Positions 49,604-59,276 of a DNA stretch of 64,000 nt are shown one piece after another. A program made the translations under genes and the position numbers. How positions within the stretch are numbered: position 1 is the stretch's first letter; every line of letters begins with the position of its first letter. Under the pieces are notes generated by a model. It was not told where the DNA came from. It worked only from the letters and a program-made list of their open reading frames with translations, and did no database searches. Source of the DNA: Trichomonas vaginalis G3 (taxonomy: Eukaryota > Parabasalia > Trichomonadida > Trichomonadidae). Location: assembly GCF_026262505.1 (NCBI RefSeq), contig NC_067205.1:11966001-12030000 (forward strand), in the 5' to 3' direction.

Positions 49604-51754
49604 ATGCCCCCATATAGAATGGATAGAAGTCTGCTAGAATAAAAGCAGAGTTAGAAAGATATGGTTGGAGAGTTTCAAAGAAGTTTAAATATAGGAAGGG
49701 AAGACCCATAAAAGTCTATGACAAATTGTCTGGTCTTCGCTACGAAATGGATTTGGAAACAGCACGTGCAAATTATCCAAACAGACTAGAGAGGTTAGAA
49801 GAAGAACGTCTTATGGACATGCCTTTCGATGTTAGTGAACCTCAAGTTGAAGGACACGACGGCTTTGCCAGATTCTACTGGAAACATGACGAACAATTGC
49901 ATCCTTTGAGAAGGAAAAAAGGAAAAGGTGAAGACGCACATGCTCCCATGGAAAGAACAAGATATGCATATGAAAAGTATCGTGAAGTTAGAAGTCAAAT
50001 TACATCTGGTCGAACCTTTACAGTAAACTTTGACGAAGGAAAGAACAAAGAAGGCTTCATGGGAGTACTTGCTGCCATTACAAGACGGAAATAAGAAAGG
50101 ATACAATCTCAGATTGACCATAACAGATTTGGACGGTCATATTACTATGCATGGCAATGTCACAACAGCTGCAATGCTTCTTGACGCTTTCAAGACTACA
50201 AAGAGAGAACAAATGGTTGACTCCGACTCAGACATTTTGAATGCAATTGAAGGAATTGCAAGTGTCAAGTTCGAATGGTACCAACCTAACCCTCAAGCAG
50301 TCAGACAACATGCTGGATACTTCCCGTTCATAAATAAGTCTGACATTGACTTGACAAGGTATGGAATTTACAATTCAATTGAAACAATTGTCAATGAACC
50401 TTGTATTCTTACATGTCTCAGGAACTCTGGTCTTGTTACAGAAGAGAAGATGAAGTATCTTGAGTCATGTGTGAAGACAAGGTACATTCTCAGAGGTCAA
50501 TTGGCAAAAATTGCACCGTTGGCAAATGTCAATATCCGAGTCAACATACCTACAGCTAAAGGTTCTTCACATGACGACTATGTTGTTGACAAAGACTTAC
50601 CATGGTTGAAGATTGCAATTGTCCACAACCACTTCATGTTGAACGAAAGTCTTACAAACCCATTGTTCGGAAAAGGCAAGTGCAACATTGTCAGAGCTGT
50701 AAACATTCTTTTCGAGAAAGGTTTGTTGGAACCAATTCCAGATGACAAGCTGACAGAAACTTTTGTACCAAAAGACGAAACAAACTTTTCATTGTTAGCA
50801 AGACCAAAAGTTGTTCCAGACAAAGTTCTAGTACAAAAGAAGTACACAATTCCAAAAGGAGTTGGATTGTTCGGATACCAACCTGAACCAGAAGAACTTC
50901 CAATGAGGTTGCAAGAACTTCAAGATGCTATAAACAAACTTCCATTGAGACATCCAATTGACGTCAAATTGTATTGGAGAGCATCTGAGTTAGGTCAGAA
51001 GGTTTTATATGAAACAGGTTGCTTCGACGATGTTTATGAGATAACAGGAGAAGTTTCTCAGAAGATAAGAGACTCACTTGAATTTCCACAAACTGGACCA
51101 ATTGGTTGCGACAAGTTCGACTCAGATGAAAAGATATACTATGTCGACCTTAACGCTGCATACATGAGGTTTGTCCAATATATCCCGACTGGAATTCCAA
51201 ACGAAGATGGTGAGTTCCCGGGAAGGAACTATACAGTTGGAAAAGTCATACAACAACTGTATGATATTAGGAAAGCTTCAAACCCCAAACTTGCAATGAC
51301 ACTCAAATTGCTTATGAATTCGACATGGGGATATTCCATTAAGAAACCTCAAGAGATGAAGAGTAAACATTATGAGAAGGTCGACAACTTTGTTGAAAGG
51401 TTTTCTCCTTTTGTTTTGAAGTACGAATTCACTCAAGGTCAAAGTGGCTTAGTAACCACATTAAAACCTATTGTCGAACATTGGTCTTACCCTCAGTTCG
51501 CAAAGGCAGTCCTTGACAACTACAACAAATTCTTCTCCGAAGTCAAATCCAAAGTGAAGGTTTACTATGAGAACATTGACGCACTCATGACGAACGAAGA
51601 AGGCTATAACAAACTCATTGAAATGGGAATGGTCGGTGAAAAGATGGGTCAATTCAAATTGGACAAAATTTTCACCGAAGTTCATGTCCTCTCCAAGCGT
51701 AAGTACTGGGGCATACTTGAAGACGGCACAGAAATAAAACATTGCATGAAGTAA
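49604..51754 (+). pseudogene. Protein-primed DNA polymerase B, segment C, few breaks
   Basis: A gene of about 715 codons with a few breaks near its 5' side. YYVDLNAAYMRF is the motif A region of family B polymerases, KLLMNSTWGYSIKK the Kx3NSxxG-type motif B, and VYYENIDALMTNE the region expected for motif C; KYWGILEDGTEI near the end is typical of the protein-primed branch. This is the replicative enzyme of Polintons. Element 1 has no counterpart. The start is preceded by an A/T dyad and ttataaaaatg. Confidence 0.85.
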
Positions 51755-51761
51755 AAAATTT

Positions 51762-51869
51762 TTATTCGAATTTGAATCGGACAGGTCGAGTTACACCATT
51801 CTTGGTCTCAAACTCATATATAACCTGTTTGTTTGTATTTTCGTCGACTATGACACGAGACACGAACAT
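51762..51869 (-). CDS. Possible 35-aa peptide after polymerase, segment C
   Basis: The frame MFVSRVIVDENTNKQVIYEF and onward is convergent with the polymerase, 7 bp apart. It is compact and basic with an even residue mix, which favours coding, but it is very short. It is not found in element 1. Confidence 0.38.
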   Translation of the reverse strand: MFVSRVIVDENTNKQVIYEFETKNGVTRPVRFKFE

Positions 51870-51898
51870 TGACCAAACGGACAAAAAGTGTCATTTCA

Positions 51899-52163
51899 GA
51901 TGGTCCCGCAGCCAATCGCATTCGAGCACTTCGAAGAAGCCTTACGTTCCAAGGGAGAGGGTGTCTGGTGCAAGGCAGAGGTCATGAGACTCTACGAGCA
52001 GTACATCCTCAATGCCTGGGAGGACAAATCGTCCTTGGATTGGCAATTCTACCAACTCCTCTGGGACGACCTCCTACGCAACTGGGATGACGAAAGAGTC
52101 CAATTCAGAGGTCAGGAACTAATTTTGCAAATTACCCTTAATTTAACATACTTATCCAAATAA
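51899..52163 (+). CDS. Accessory element protein MVPQPIAFEHF (87 aa)
   Basis: The ATG at 51,899 opens MVPQPIAFEHFEEALRSKGE and onward, a Trp-rich helical product (SLDWQFYQLLWDDLLRNWDD). The GC content is higher than in neighbouring element genes, as in all genes from here to about 54,730, suggesting a separately acquired block. It has no counterpart in element 1. Family unknown. Confidence 0.5.
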
Positions 52164-52212
52164 ACACCTAAATTTACTGGGGTTTCCCCCTAAAATAAAA
52201 TTTTTTTACTCT

Positions 52213-52913
52213 TAGAACCACTCGAGGTTCTCCTTACGGTTGTTGAGCTTGTCACCGTCAATGTGTCTGACCCTCGTCTTCTTGTCTGGATTTGGAACCC
52301 ATTGAATTGCGACAAGCTTGCCCATGGAGATTGAACCGCGATTCCGAAGGTTAAGGTTCAAGTGTCCCAAGTTGTTGAGGACTGGGGTAAGAACCTTGCC
52401 TGTCTCCTTGTTGCGGATTTGGTATGGGTAGGGTTGGGAAATTTCGTAAGCGTCATCGGCAACAAGGGTTGCCCAAACTTCCTCTTCTTCGTGTTTCTCT
52501 TCTTCTCTTCTTCCTCTTCTTCTTCTTTCTTTTCCTCTTCTTCCTCGACAATTCCTTCTTCAATTCTGTGTTCACGAATTACGGTGTTGATGTTCTGTCC
52601 TTTCCGAGTACCTTCCAGATGGCGTCTATCTCTTCGAAGAAACGGTAGATGAGTCTGGCAAGGTCTCGGTTCTCTCTCGCGTAATGCGCAAGGTTTCCGT
52701 CAAATCATTCAGGCATTTCTCATTGGAAGCTTGGTTCATGAGGACATCGGCTTTGAGCTTGGTCATCTCTTCCATAAGACTACTTTGGAGAGTCTTAACG
52801 GTGTTTGTCAGATGAGCTTTCAAATTCAAAATTTGAATTTGAACTGGGCGCTTGTCTGGCAACATTGAAAGGACATCTGCCATTGTGTTCGGCTTCGGTG
52901 CTTGTTCGGACAT
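52213..52913 (-). pseudogene. NUMOD4/HNH-type endonuclease gene region, broken
   Basis: The 3' part carries EVWATLVADDAYEIS and then VRHIDGDKLNNRKENLEWF at the C-terminus, the NUMOD4 and HNH patterns of phage-type homing endonucleases. The 5' part begins MSEQAPKPNTMADVLSMLPD and looks helical; an E/K-rich linker lies between. Whether both parts were one gene or two is not clear; there are about two breaks. HNH enzymes of this kind cut DNA and often spread themselves. It is absent from element 1, which fits an invading gene. Confidence 0.65.
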
Positions 52914-52945
52914 CGAAAAAATGAAGTGGTTTGAGAATGACGGTT

Positions 52946-53323
52946 TTACTTCAAAAAGCTTGTTATGACGGTTAAGTCATACAACAAGTTTAAAATAATA
53001 TCTTGTTCTTCTTCTGAACGTTTGTTGTCTCTTCCGATAAAAGTTTCGAACATGAGAACCAAAAAACGTTTTTTGAGATTGCGGAAGAGTTCAGGCAAAC
53101 GTTCATATTCTGGATATGTTGGGAGCAGTTCAAAACATCTGAGCTGACTTTCGGACAAAATTGGGACAATGTCAGAAAATTCATCTTTGGTCGGACTGCT
53201 TGAAGGTAAGTCCCTTACATGTAAGTAGCTCTGGTAAAGTCTTCTCATTTCTGCTAACTTTTGGAGTATAGCTTCGTAGTTTAGAAGTTTTAATTTTAAT
53301 TGTCTTATTCCCTCTCTTGACAT
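52946..53323 (-). CDS. Accessory helical protein MSREGIRQ (125 aa)
   Basis: A whole-looking, all-helical product (LKLLNYEAILQKLAEMRRLY; LLPTYPEYERLPELFRNLKK). It overlaps the preceding frame by about 140 bp, which is long for adjacent genes, so the two may have been one. It belongs to the GC-richer block specific to element 2. No family recognised. Confidence 0.45.
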   Translation of the reverse strand: MSREGIRQLKLKLLNYEAILQKLAEMRRLYQSYLHVRDLPSSSPTKDEFSDIVPILSESQLRCFELLPTYPEYERLPELFRNLKKRFLVLMFETFIGRDNKRSEEEQDIILNLLYDLTVITSFLK

Positions 53324-53531
53324 CTAAACGGTAAGTATCCATGAGGTCAAGAGTAGCTTTGGTAGCTTTAAGTGGAGCTATCTGTTCCTTGACTTGTGCA
53401 ATTTTGGTTGCAATTGTGGTTTGAGCTCCTTCAAGTTCGCCGTCTATGTCGTTCTCAACGCCTTCAACCATAGCTTGAAACTCTTCATCGGTCCATTGAG
53501 ATTGGTGTGGGACGAATTTAACTTGCTTCAT
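53181..53531 (-). CDS. Accessory protein MKQVKFVPHQ (116 aa)
   Basis: Begins MKQVKFVPHQSQWTDEEFQA; the first 75 residues look like a helical folded unit (TIATKIAQVKEQIAPLKATK), the rest less so where it overlaps the next gene. The leader is gaatgaagcaag with an AT-rich spacer. Either a separate small gene or the front part of the 125-aa gene. No counterpart in element 1. Confidence 0.4.
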   Translation of the reverse strand: MKQVKFVPHQSQWTDEEFQAMVEGVENDIDGELEGAQTTIATKIAQVKEQIAPLKATKATLDLMDTYRLDVKRGNKTIKIKTSKLRSYTPKVSRNEKTLPELLTCKGLTFKQSDQR

Positions 53532-53558
53532 TCAAAAAATGAAAAAAAATGTTTTTAC

Positions 53559-53948
53559 TCAAAACGTTAAGGTTGACTGAACTGGTTGGATGTCGCCTTC
53601 ACAGGTTATGTAGAACGGCTGACCCGAGAAGTGAAGGAGAGACTGAATTGCCAATTTCATATGGGGTAGGGGGTTCTCCTTGTTTGGTATTTTTATCCAA
53701 GGACGTTTGTTTAGGAACTTAACAAGAGCTTCTCTTTTGGCGTCCTTTATGCCATCGTAGGCTGTCCCGTCTGGTATTTGAATTGGAATTCCAGTCGAAG
53801 TCTCGAGCTGAAGTGTAGACCTTCCAGAAATAGTGGTGAACTTGACCTTGGGCTTCATTACCCTGCGCAAGTACTGCTTAACAACTTCATTTATCTCTAT
53901 AAGGTAAATTGCCTCGTCAAATCCTTCTGGTATTCCGAGTCCTTCCAT
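53559..53948 (-). CDS. Conserved element protein MEGLGIPEG (129 aa)
   Basis: A frame starting at MEGLGIPEGFDEAIYLIEIN; the open frame extends further 5' into tandem repeats and I choose the first ATG outside them. It matches the gene at 16,217-16,582 (VKFTTISGRSTLQLETSTG and RPWIKIPNKENPLPHMKL). It is divergent from the PQ-rich gene with a 22-bp minisatellite between, as in element 1 where a different repeat fills this place. Function unknown. Confidence 0.58.
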   Translation of the reverse strand: MEGLGIPEGFDEAIYLIEINEVVKQYLRRVMKPKVKFTTISGRSTLQLETSTGIPIQIPDGTAYDGIKDAKREALVKFLNKRPWIKIPNKENPLPHMKLAIQSLLHFSGQPFYITCEGDIQPVQSTLTF

Positions 53949-54047
53949 CCGACAGGAAAATATTTTCCCGACGACAGGAAGGACTCTTCCAGTTGTCCGT
54001 CCGTAAACCATTCAAATTTTCGAAAATTGAGAACTTTTGGTCGAACT

Positions 54048-54118
54048 TCAGAAAAAGTTTTTCCTTCCGACAGAAAAAGTTTTTCCTTCCGACAGAAAAA
54101 GTTTTTCCTTCCGACAGG
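54048..54118. repeat. 22-bp minisatellite between divergent genes
   Basis: About three tandem copies of agtttttccttccgacag plus aaaa. Related pieces (cgacaggaaaatattttccc) lie just upstream, near 53,950. The unit forms a gaaaa / tttttc dyad. The position is the same as the 21-bp array of element 1, with an unrelated sequence. Confidence 0.8.
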
Positions 54119-54128
54119 ACACAAACGG

Positions 54129-54728
54129 ATGACTGACGTTCCTCTTCCTGAACGCCTTCCAAAGCCAGAAGAACCGAAAGCTGCAGAACCGAAAGCTGCA
54201 GAACCACAACAGTCTCCTCAGCAACCTCAGTTCCAGCAAGTACCTCCGATTTACTACCAATTTCCACCTCAAGGTTACTACCCACCACAAGGCTTCCCGA
54301 ACTACCCTCCTCAGCCTATGCCTTACTTCCCCAACCCTTGGATGTTCCAGCAAGCTCCACCCCAGCAATTCCAATCTCAATCTCAATCGAAGAGAGACCA
54401 AGACTTCGAAGAAGGTCTGAACCGTTTACGCAAAGAGTATGCTACAGCTCCAATGGAAGAAGACAGGCTCTCAGTCTCTTCCCTCAAATCGACCAATTCG
54501 ACTCGTACCACAGATTCGGTTCGTGACCGTGAAGACTACCTCAAGCAGTCTGAGAGACTCTTCATCCTACAACCATTTACAGTTGGAGCTCTCAAGAACA
54601 TGCGCAATTACGAAGGTCAGACACCAGCTGGAGACCGCAAAACAGACATACTCGCAAGAGCAGTCCAACTGGTCAAGACAAAGACTGAGATAGTCGACTT
54701 CATTCTTGCAGCTTGCCCATACAAGTAA
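54129..54728 (+). CDS. Proline/glutamine-rich protein (199 aa)
   Basis: Starts at MTDVPLPERLPKPEEPKAAE; an open stretch upstream lies in tandem repeats and is not used. The P/Q-rich first half contains AEPKAAEP repeats and FPPQGYYPPQGFPNYPP; the second half looks folded (LRKEYATAPMEEDRLSVSSL, then SERLFILQPFTVGALKNMR). The ordered C-terminal domain is present here but not in the element 1 copy. The GC content is high for the element. Function unknown; a DNA- or protein-binding tether is possible. Confidence 0.62.
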   Translation: MTDVPLPERLPKPEEPKAAEPKAAEPQQSPQQPQFQQVPPIYYQFPPQGYYPPQGFPNYPPQPMPYFPNPWMFQQAPPQQFQSQSQSKRDQDFEEGLNRLRKEYATAPMEEDRLSVSSLKSTNSTRTTDSVRDREDYLKQSERLFILQPFTVGALKNMRNYEGQTPAGDRKTDILARAVQLVKTKTEIVDFILAACPYK

Positions 54729-54756
54729 AAAAATAAACAATTACGAGTTAAACTTT

Positions 54757-54956
54757 TTATTCTTTCTTTTCTGAGTTGTTTAGAGCTGGTTTCTCTTGTA
54801 GGAACCTTTCGTACTCTTCCATGGTCATGTAATTGCGAATTTGTACGCAATTCCAGGTTCGTTGTTTTTGAACCTTACGTATGTAACGCTTCCATCCTCC
54901 TCAGGGAAGTAAGCTGCTAACATCTGACCAAGTTTTCTCGGTGACTCGGAGCTCAT
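54757..54956 (-). pseudogene. Small accessory gene MSSESPRK (about 66 aa), broken
   Basis: From the ATG at 54,956 it reads MSSESPRKLGQMLAAYFPEE and onward and ends in a KPALNNSEKKE-like tail. It has about one break. It stands between the PQ-rich gene and the MSEDSK gene. No family recognised and no counterpart in element 1. Confidence 0.4.
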
Positions 54957-54997
54957 TAAAAATGTCACTTTTTAAACGTTAAGTTTTTAGTCTTATT

Positions 54998-55192
54998 TTA
55001 CCCTTTGTTTACCCTTTGTTTGTCAAGGTAGTATTGGAGTGCAATTTCTCCAAATTCTCTGTGTCGGAGTTCTTCAGCATTTTCCAAGGTGTACCTGGAG
55101 AACTCAAAGAAGTTGTCAAGAAGATACTGCCATGCTGCTCTTCTGAGTTCGTCGGTATTTTGGAAGTGTTGCACCTTCGAGTCTTCGGACAT
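54998..55192 (-). CDS. Small accessory protein MSEDSKVQHF (64 aa)
   Basis: A whole-looking frame (MSEDSKVQHFQNTDELRRAA and on), helical and acidic/basic mixed, from the ATG at 55,192 preceded by a run of T on the coding strand. A scrap of this gene occurs inside the repeat region of element 1 (12,409-12,480), proving that the gene once belonged to a common pool. Function unknown. Confidence 0.55.
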   Translation of the reverse strand: MSEDSKVQHFQNTDELRRAAWQYLLDNFFEFSRYTLENAEELRHREFGEIALQYYLDKQRVNKG

Positions 55193-55236
55193 GAAAAAAA
55201 TGACACTTTTTCTATTAAACCGTTTTGGCATTTCTC

Positions 55237-55417
55237 ATGAGTGAGTATAGTTCTGCCGAACCATTGGAAGAGAAGAAGTACCCTTGCTGGCAAAAGACAA
55301 AAAATAGTTGCCTTAGTTGTCATTGCAATTGTACTCGTAATTGAATTCATTGTACTTCTCTTCACGTACATAAAACTCAGCAATGGTATTTGCTTTAAGA
55401 AGCTACCATCTTACTAA
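55237..55417 (+). pseudogene. Small single-pass membrane protein, broken
   Basis: Begins MSEYSSAEPLEEKKYP and contains a strongly hydrophobic helix (VALVVIAIVLVIEFIVLLF) with a basic C-terminus. There is about one break. It is divergent from the MSEDSK gene, sharing a short AT-rich spacer. Reminiscent of small viral membrane proteins; family unknown. Confidence 0.42.
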
Positions 55418-55796
55418 GACTAAACACTTACATTTTTCAAGGTTGACTTTTTACAATTTGAATTTTGTTGCTGAATTCAGCAAAAATATAATTTAGGGTA
55501 GAAGGGTATATCTAACCTCTTTTCTAACCTCTTTTCTACCCTCATGAATTTTCATGAAATTTACACCAAAAATATATTTTAGGGTAGAAGGGTATATCTA
55601 ACCTCTTTTCTAACCTCTTTTCTACCCTCATGAATTTTCATGAAATTTACACCAAAAATATATTTTAGGGTAGAAGGGTATATCTAACCTCTTTTCTAAC
55701 CTCTTTTCTACCCTCATGAATTTTCATGAAATTTCCCGAAATAAAAAATAAAGTTAGTTTTTTTAAAAAAATATTTTTTATTTTTATTGTAAGAAC
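55418..55796. repeat. Hairpin-repeat array, one side of bracketed gene
   Basis: Three direct copies of an 85-bp unit (near 55,495, 55,580 and 55,665), each with gggtagaagggtatatctaac, two ctaacctcttttct-type pieces and the palindrome catgaattttcatg. The dyad core here is gggt ... accc around tatatc, a variant of the gttagatctaac core of element 1. No gene. Confidence 0.85.
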
Positions 55797-56706
55797 ATGT
55801 TAGCAACAACAGCACCAAACTCGTTAGTCATGAACCCAACTTCAATGTTAGTAGAGATGAAAAGCTTCATTCCTTCTTCATATACTTTCGAAACAGAAAT
55901 CCAGAAGATAAAGCAGGAACTTTTAACAAGTAATTTAGATTGCACTGCAAAAGATGAAACAGATGAAGAATATCTTTATGAAATGCAGGATATTATTGAC
56001 CATCTACCTAAACTTCCTGAAATCCAACAACAAAAGCTTACTATTCCAGAATTCGATGAAATAGAAGTCAAAGCAACTGACTCAGTAGAAATAAAGAAGT
56101 TCATACGAAAGGTTAACTATGAGTTTCTTGGATTTCATTGCAACCACAAAGTCATGGACAAAGATTGCGATATGGTATATAAGAACATCTCTGACATATA
56201 CAAATCTGGGGAGTTTAAGACCTACGACAACTTTGTTTCGTTAGTTGCTGAATGTGTATGGCAGATAAGAGATAAAGATAGAAGAGGTAAGATATGGAAT
56301 GAACAAATAAAACCAGCAGCTTTTGAGTTAAAGAGAGCAATTGACGCCTTAGTCATACTAGCAGGTAAGGTTTCAGAATATAACGCAAAATGAACCCACA
56401 ATGTTCTAAATGTAAAGCAGCAATGAGGAAATATAACTACTCCGTCAAAAGAATAGAACGTATGCGAAACGACTATGCTGACTTAAAGAGGGAGGCAGAG
56501 AAACCAGCAGAAGATAAAATGGACATGTTGACATTTCTAAACAAAAACTATCCAACAGCTGACGATTTTCCTTCTTTCAGATGTCAAGAAGAAATATAAA
56601 GAACTTCGGCATTGTTAAAACATTCGATGTACTGACAGAAGAAATAGAAGCTACGAAATTGTTTAGAATTTCACGAATTCACAATGTTTACCATGTAAAA
56701 CGGTTA
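55797..56706 (+). pseudogene. Repeat-bracketed element protein, broken copy
   Basis: Counterpart of the whole-looking gene at 13,064-13,996, with strong similarity (SFIPSSYTFETEIQKIKQEL; FHCNHKVMDKDCDMVYKN) and about two breaks. The extreme N-terminus differs. Hairpin repeats flank it on both sides, as in element 1. Confidence 0.72.
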
Positions 56707-57047
56707 TAAAATAACTGGGTAGAAATGAGGTTAGATATCGGGTTAGATATACCCATCTACCCTAAAATATATTTTATTGAATTCAGCACAAAATTCTGAG
56801 TAAAATAATTTTTAGGGCACGTGTCAAACCGTTGAGTTTTCAACAAAATTCCAAAAATAACGTTTACCATGTAAAACGTTTATAAATAACTGGGGTAGAA
56901 ATGAGGTTAGATATCGGGTTAGATATACCCATCTACCCTAAAATATATTTTTATTGAATTCCGTTATGAAAATCGTGAAAAAATAACAGAGTATTTTGAC
57001 AACTTCAAACAAGCAGAGTAAATGAACCATTTATTTTTATTGACTTT
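56707..57047. repeat. Hairpin repeats and KilA-N remnant, other side
   Basis: Two hairpin repeats (near 56,718 and 56,893) in the opposite orientation to those at 55.5 kb, separated by a duplicated piece of the end of the bracketed gene (taacgtttaccatgtaaaac). At about 56,960-57,021 a short remnant of the KilA-N gene is recognisable by its last codons (ITEYFDNFKQ). Confidence 0.75.
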
Positions 57048-57910
57048 TTACAATTTGAACTTTGTTCGCGTAGATATGAATTCTGAAAGAAGTATGAGGG
57101 TCTTGTATGACTTTGTACTTCTCCATAGTTCATGTCTGTCAAACTTACCTGCCATGGACTCTTTCATAAGTTCCATGAAATCGTCTTCGGACAATCCGGG
57201 GAAAAGTATGATATCAGTAAGTATTCTCTTTACATCCTTACTTAAACTCTTGGCTGTCTGTACACAAATGACAACTGAGATGTTAAAGTGTCTGAGCTTC
57301 TTAAGAATTCGACACATATCTTGTTCTCTGTTCTTTAACAAAGGATGAGAAGCAAAGTCATCTAAGATAAGAAGACATCTGTGAGGGTAAGTCTTCCAAT
57401 CGTAAGATTGCAATTTCTTCGAAATGTATTCTATCTCTTTCTGTTTGTTTCTGAAGTGTTTCTTCTCTAATATTCTCTGCATTTCCTCATTAGGGTCTTT
57501 GAACTTAGAATTTATATACTCATTTATAGCATTGTACTTCAAAACTCTTCTTTGGTACTTCTTTATCCAATCTAACAACTCAGTATCTTTATACATACTA
57601 ACTTAGACTTCTTTATAATATCTTTGAACGAATTGACGGTTTGGTCAAATTGACCAGAAGTACTACAAATAACAACTAACTCATAGAATGGGTTCTTCTC
57701 ATCTAGTTCTTGTTGTTGTGCAGCCATTTTAAGATAAGTGAAAAGTCTTACCCGACCCAGGTGGTGCAAATTAGACCTGTTATACATTCTGAGCAAATAA
57801 GAACTTGTCATGTATAGGCTTTATCTGAGCATTTTCTAACTTCACCTTGTTCTTGTTTAAAACATTCTCAAATTTCTTGTCAATGTCAGCAAACTTTTTT
57901 TTCTAACATA
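57048..57910 (-). pseudogene. A32-like packaging ATPase, element 2, broken
   Basis: Counterpart of 9,503-10,359 with about two or three breaks. The Walker B region (LLILDDFASHPLLKN) and the conserved VVICVQTAKSLS and LFPGLSEDDFMELM are clear. It is divergent from the K/E-tail gene as in element 1. Confidence 0.75.
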
Positions 57911-57944
57911 TTTTTAGAAAAATTAAAAATTTATCTTTTAGGAA

Positions 57945-58425
57945 ATGTCTAGCGATTTCGCTATCTATATTCGAGACAAGCTTTTCGACAGCAAAAACAT
58001 CTGTAGACCATAAAATCTTACATAGTGTAAACAAGAAAGGTGAATTTGTTCTAAAGTTCTGTTTCTGGGAATATGACAAGAACCATAAAACATTAGGCAG
58101 AGAAGTCTTAAAATTTGTCAATGACAGACTTGTTGACAGAGATGACGCCTCTTGGAGAGATGAAGTCCAACAAAACTTCTTAGAATGCAAAGAAGACACA
58201 TGCACTGTTCTTGAAGATGAAATAGAAAACAGAATAGATGAGCTATTAAAGGACAAAGAACTTTTACATAAATATGGTTGCGCCAAATTTGACATAACTC
58301 CACCAGAGAAGAAGAAGAAGAGAGAAAAGAAAGAGAAGAAAGTAGAAGAGAAGAAAGAAAAGAAAGTAGAAGAAGAGAAAAAAGAACCTGAACCAGTTCC
58401 AGAGAAGGTGAGATATGACATGTAA
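57945..58425 (+). pseudogene. K/E-tail protein, element 2, broken
   Basis: Counterpart of 9,014-9,466 with about one break. The K/E-rich tail is longer by about one repeat unit (KKVEEKKE) and ends in RYDM. The folded part is nearly the same as in element 1. Confidence 0.6.
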
Positions 58426-58439
58426 AAATAAAATTTTAT

Positions 58440-58854
58440 TTTTAGAACATTTCTGGTCAATGTCAATGTTCTCTTCCTCTTTAGGAGCAAACACTGGCTT
58501 AGACTCTAAATCTTTTTACCCAATTTACCTTGAACTTCAACTATCTTAGACTATAATATTCATAGTCGTCTGCTTTCTTTGGTTCATAAGGTATAACAAG
58601 TTTGTATGTTGCCTTCTTTAAGGTTTGAGAACTTTCTGTCAAAACTTTCTTTGACTGCTAACAAACCTTCTATGTCTAAGTCTTCAAAAGTTGCACCATT
58701 TTTAGTCACAATAGCAAACTTAACTGGTTCGATTTCCAAACTTTGCTGAATGAAGACTTTTCAAAATGGAGAAGTAAACATTCAAATAAGCGAATGGGTC
58801 TAGTTCTTCTTTAAGTCCTGACATGTACTTATTTACTGAGATGAATTTTGTCAT
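58440..58854 (-). pseudogene. MTKFIS protein, element 2, broken
   Basis: Counterpart of the whole-looking gene at 8,578-8,997 with several breaks. It is convergent with the K/E-tail gene and is preceded by the same A-run/T-run dyad. Confidence 0.6.
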
Positions 58855-58904
58855 CTTTTCTATCGGATAAAAAAAATATTTTTTTAAAAATTTACTCAGA
58901 AAAA

Positions 58905-59238
58905 TTATTTCTTTCTATATTTGCCATTCCGAACTTCGAAAAGATGTTTTATACCAGCATAGAATTTTTCTCTAGAGCTTGGTCTTATATCGTTTTCATG
59001 ACAATATTTTCTATATTCTTCATATAAAGCCTTTTTTCATACATTTCATAAGGACAATCTAACCAGAATAGCGCATATCCATTTTCGTTATCTAGGTCTC
59101 TATATGTTTGTGGAATTTCGCTTTCTTCTGTTGTAGAATTTCGCTTTCTCTATTTAGTTCTATGTCTATATATTGTGGCTTAAAAAGATGTGGGCAAGAA
59201 GGGTCTGGCGCTATGTAAAAAGTTAATTTTTCTGTCAT
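58905..59238 (-). pseudogene. Helicase C-terminal paralogue, element 2 only
   Basis: A small gene, about 110 codons and with about one break, beginning MTEKLTFYIAPDPSCPHLF. Its C-terminal part (YRKYCHENDIRPSSREKFYA) resembles the last domain of the SF3 helicase just upstream (YKQYCQEYGYMTASKRTFLA). It has its own copy of the leader tatcggataaaaaaatattt. Element 1 has no counterpart. It may have arisen by duplication of the helicase end. Confidence 0.5.
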
Positions 59239-59276
59239 CTTTCTATCGGATAAAAAAATATTTTTTTAAAATTTAC

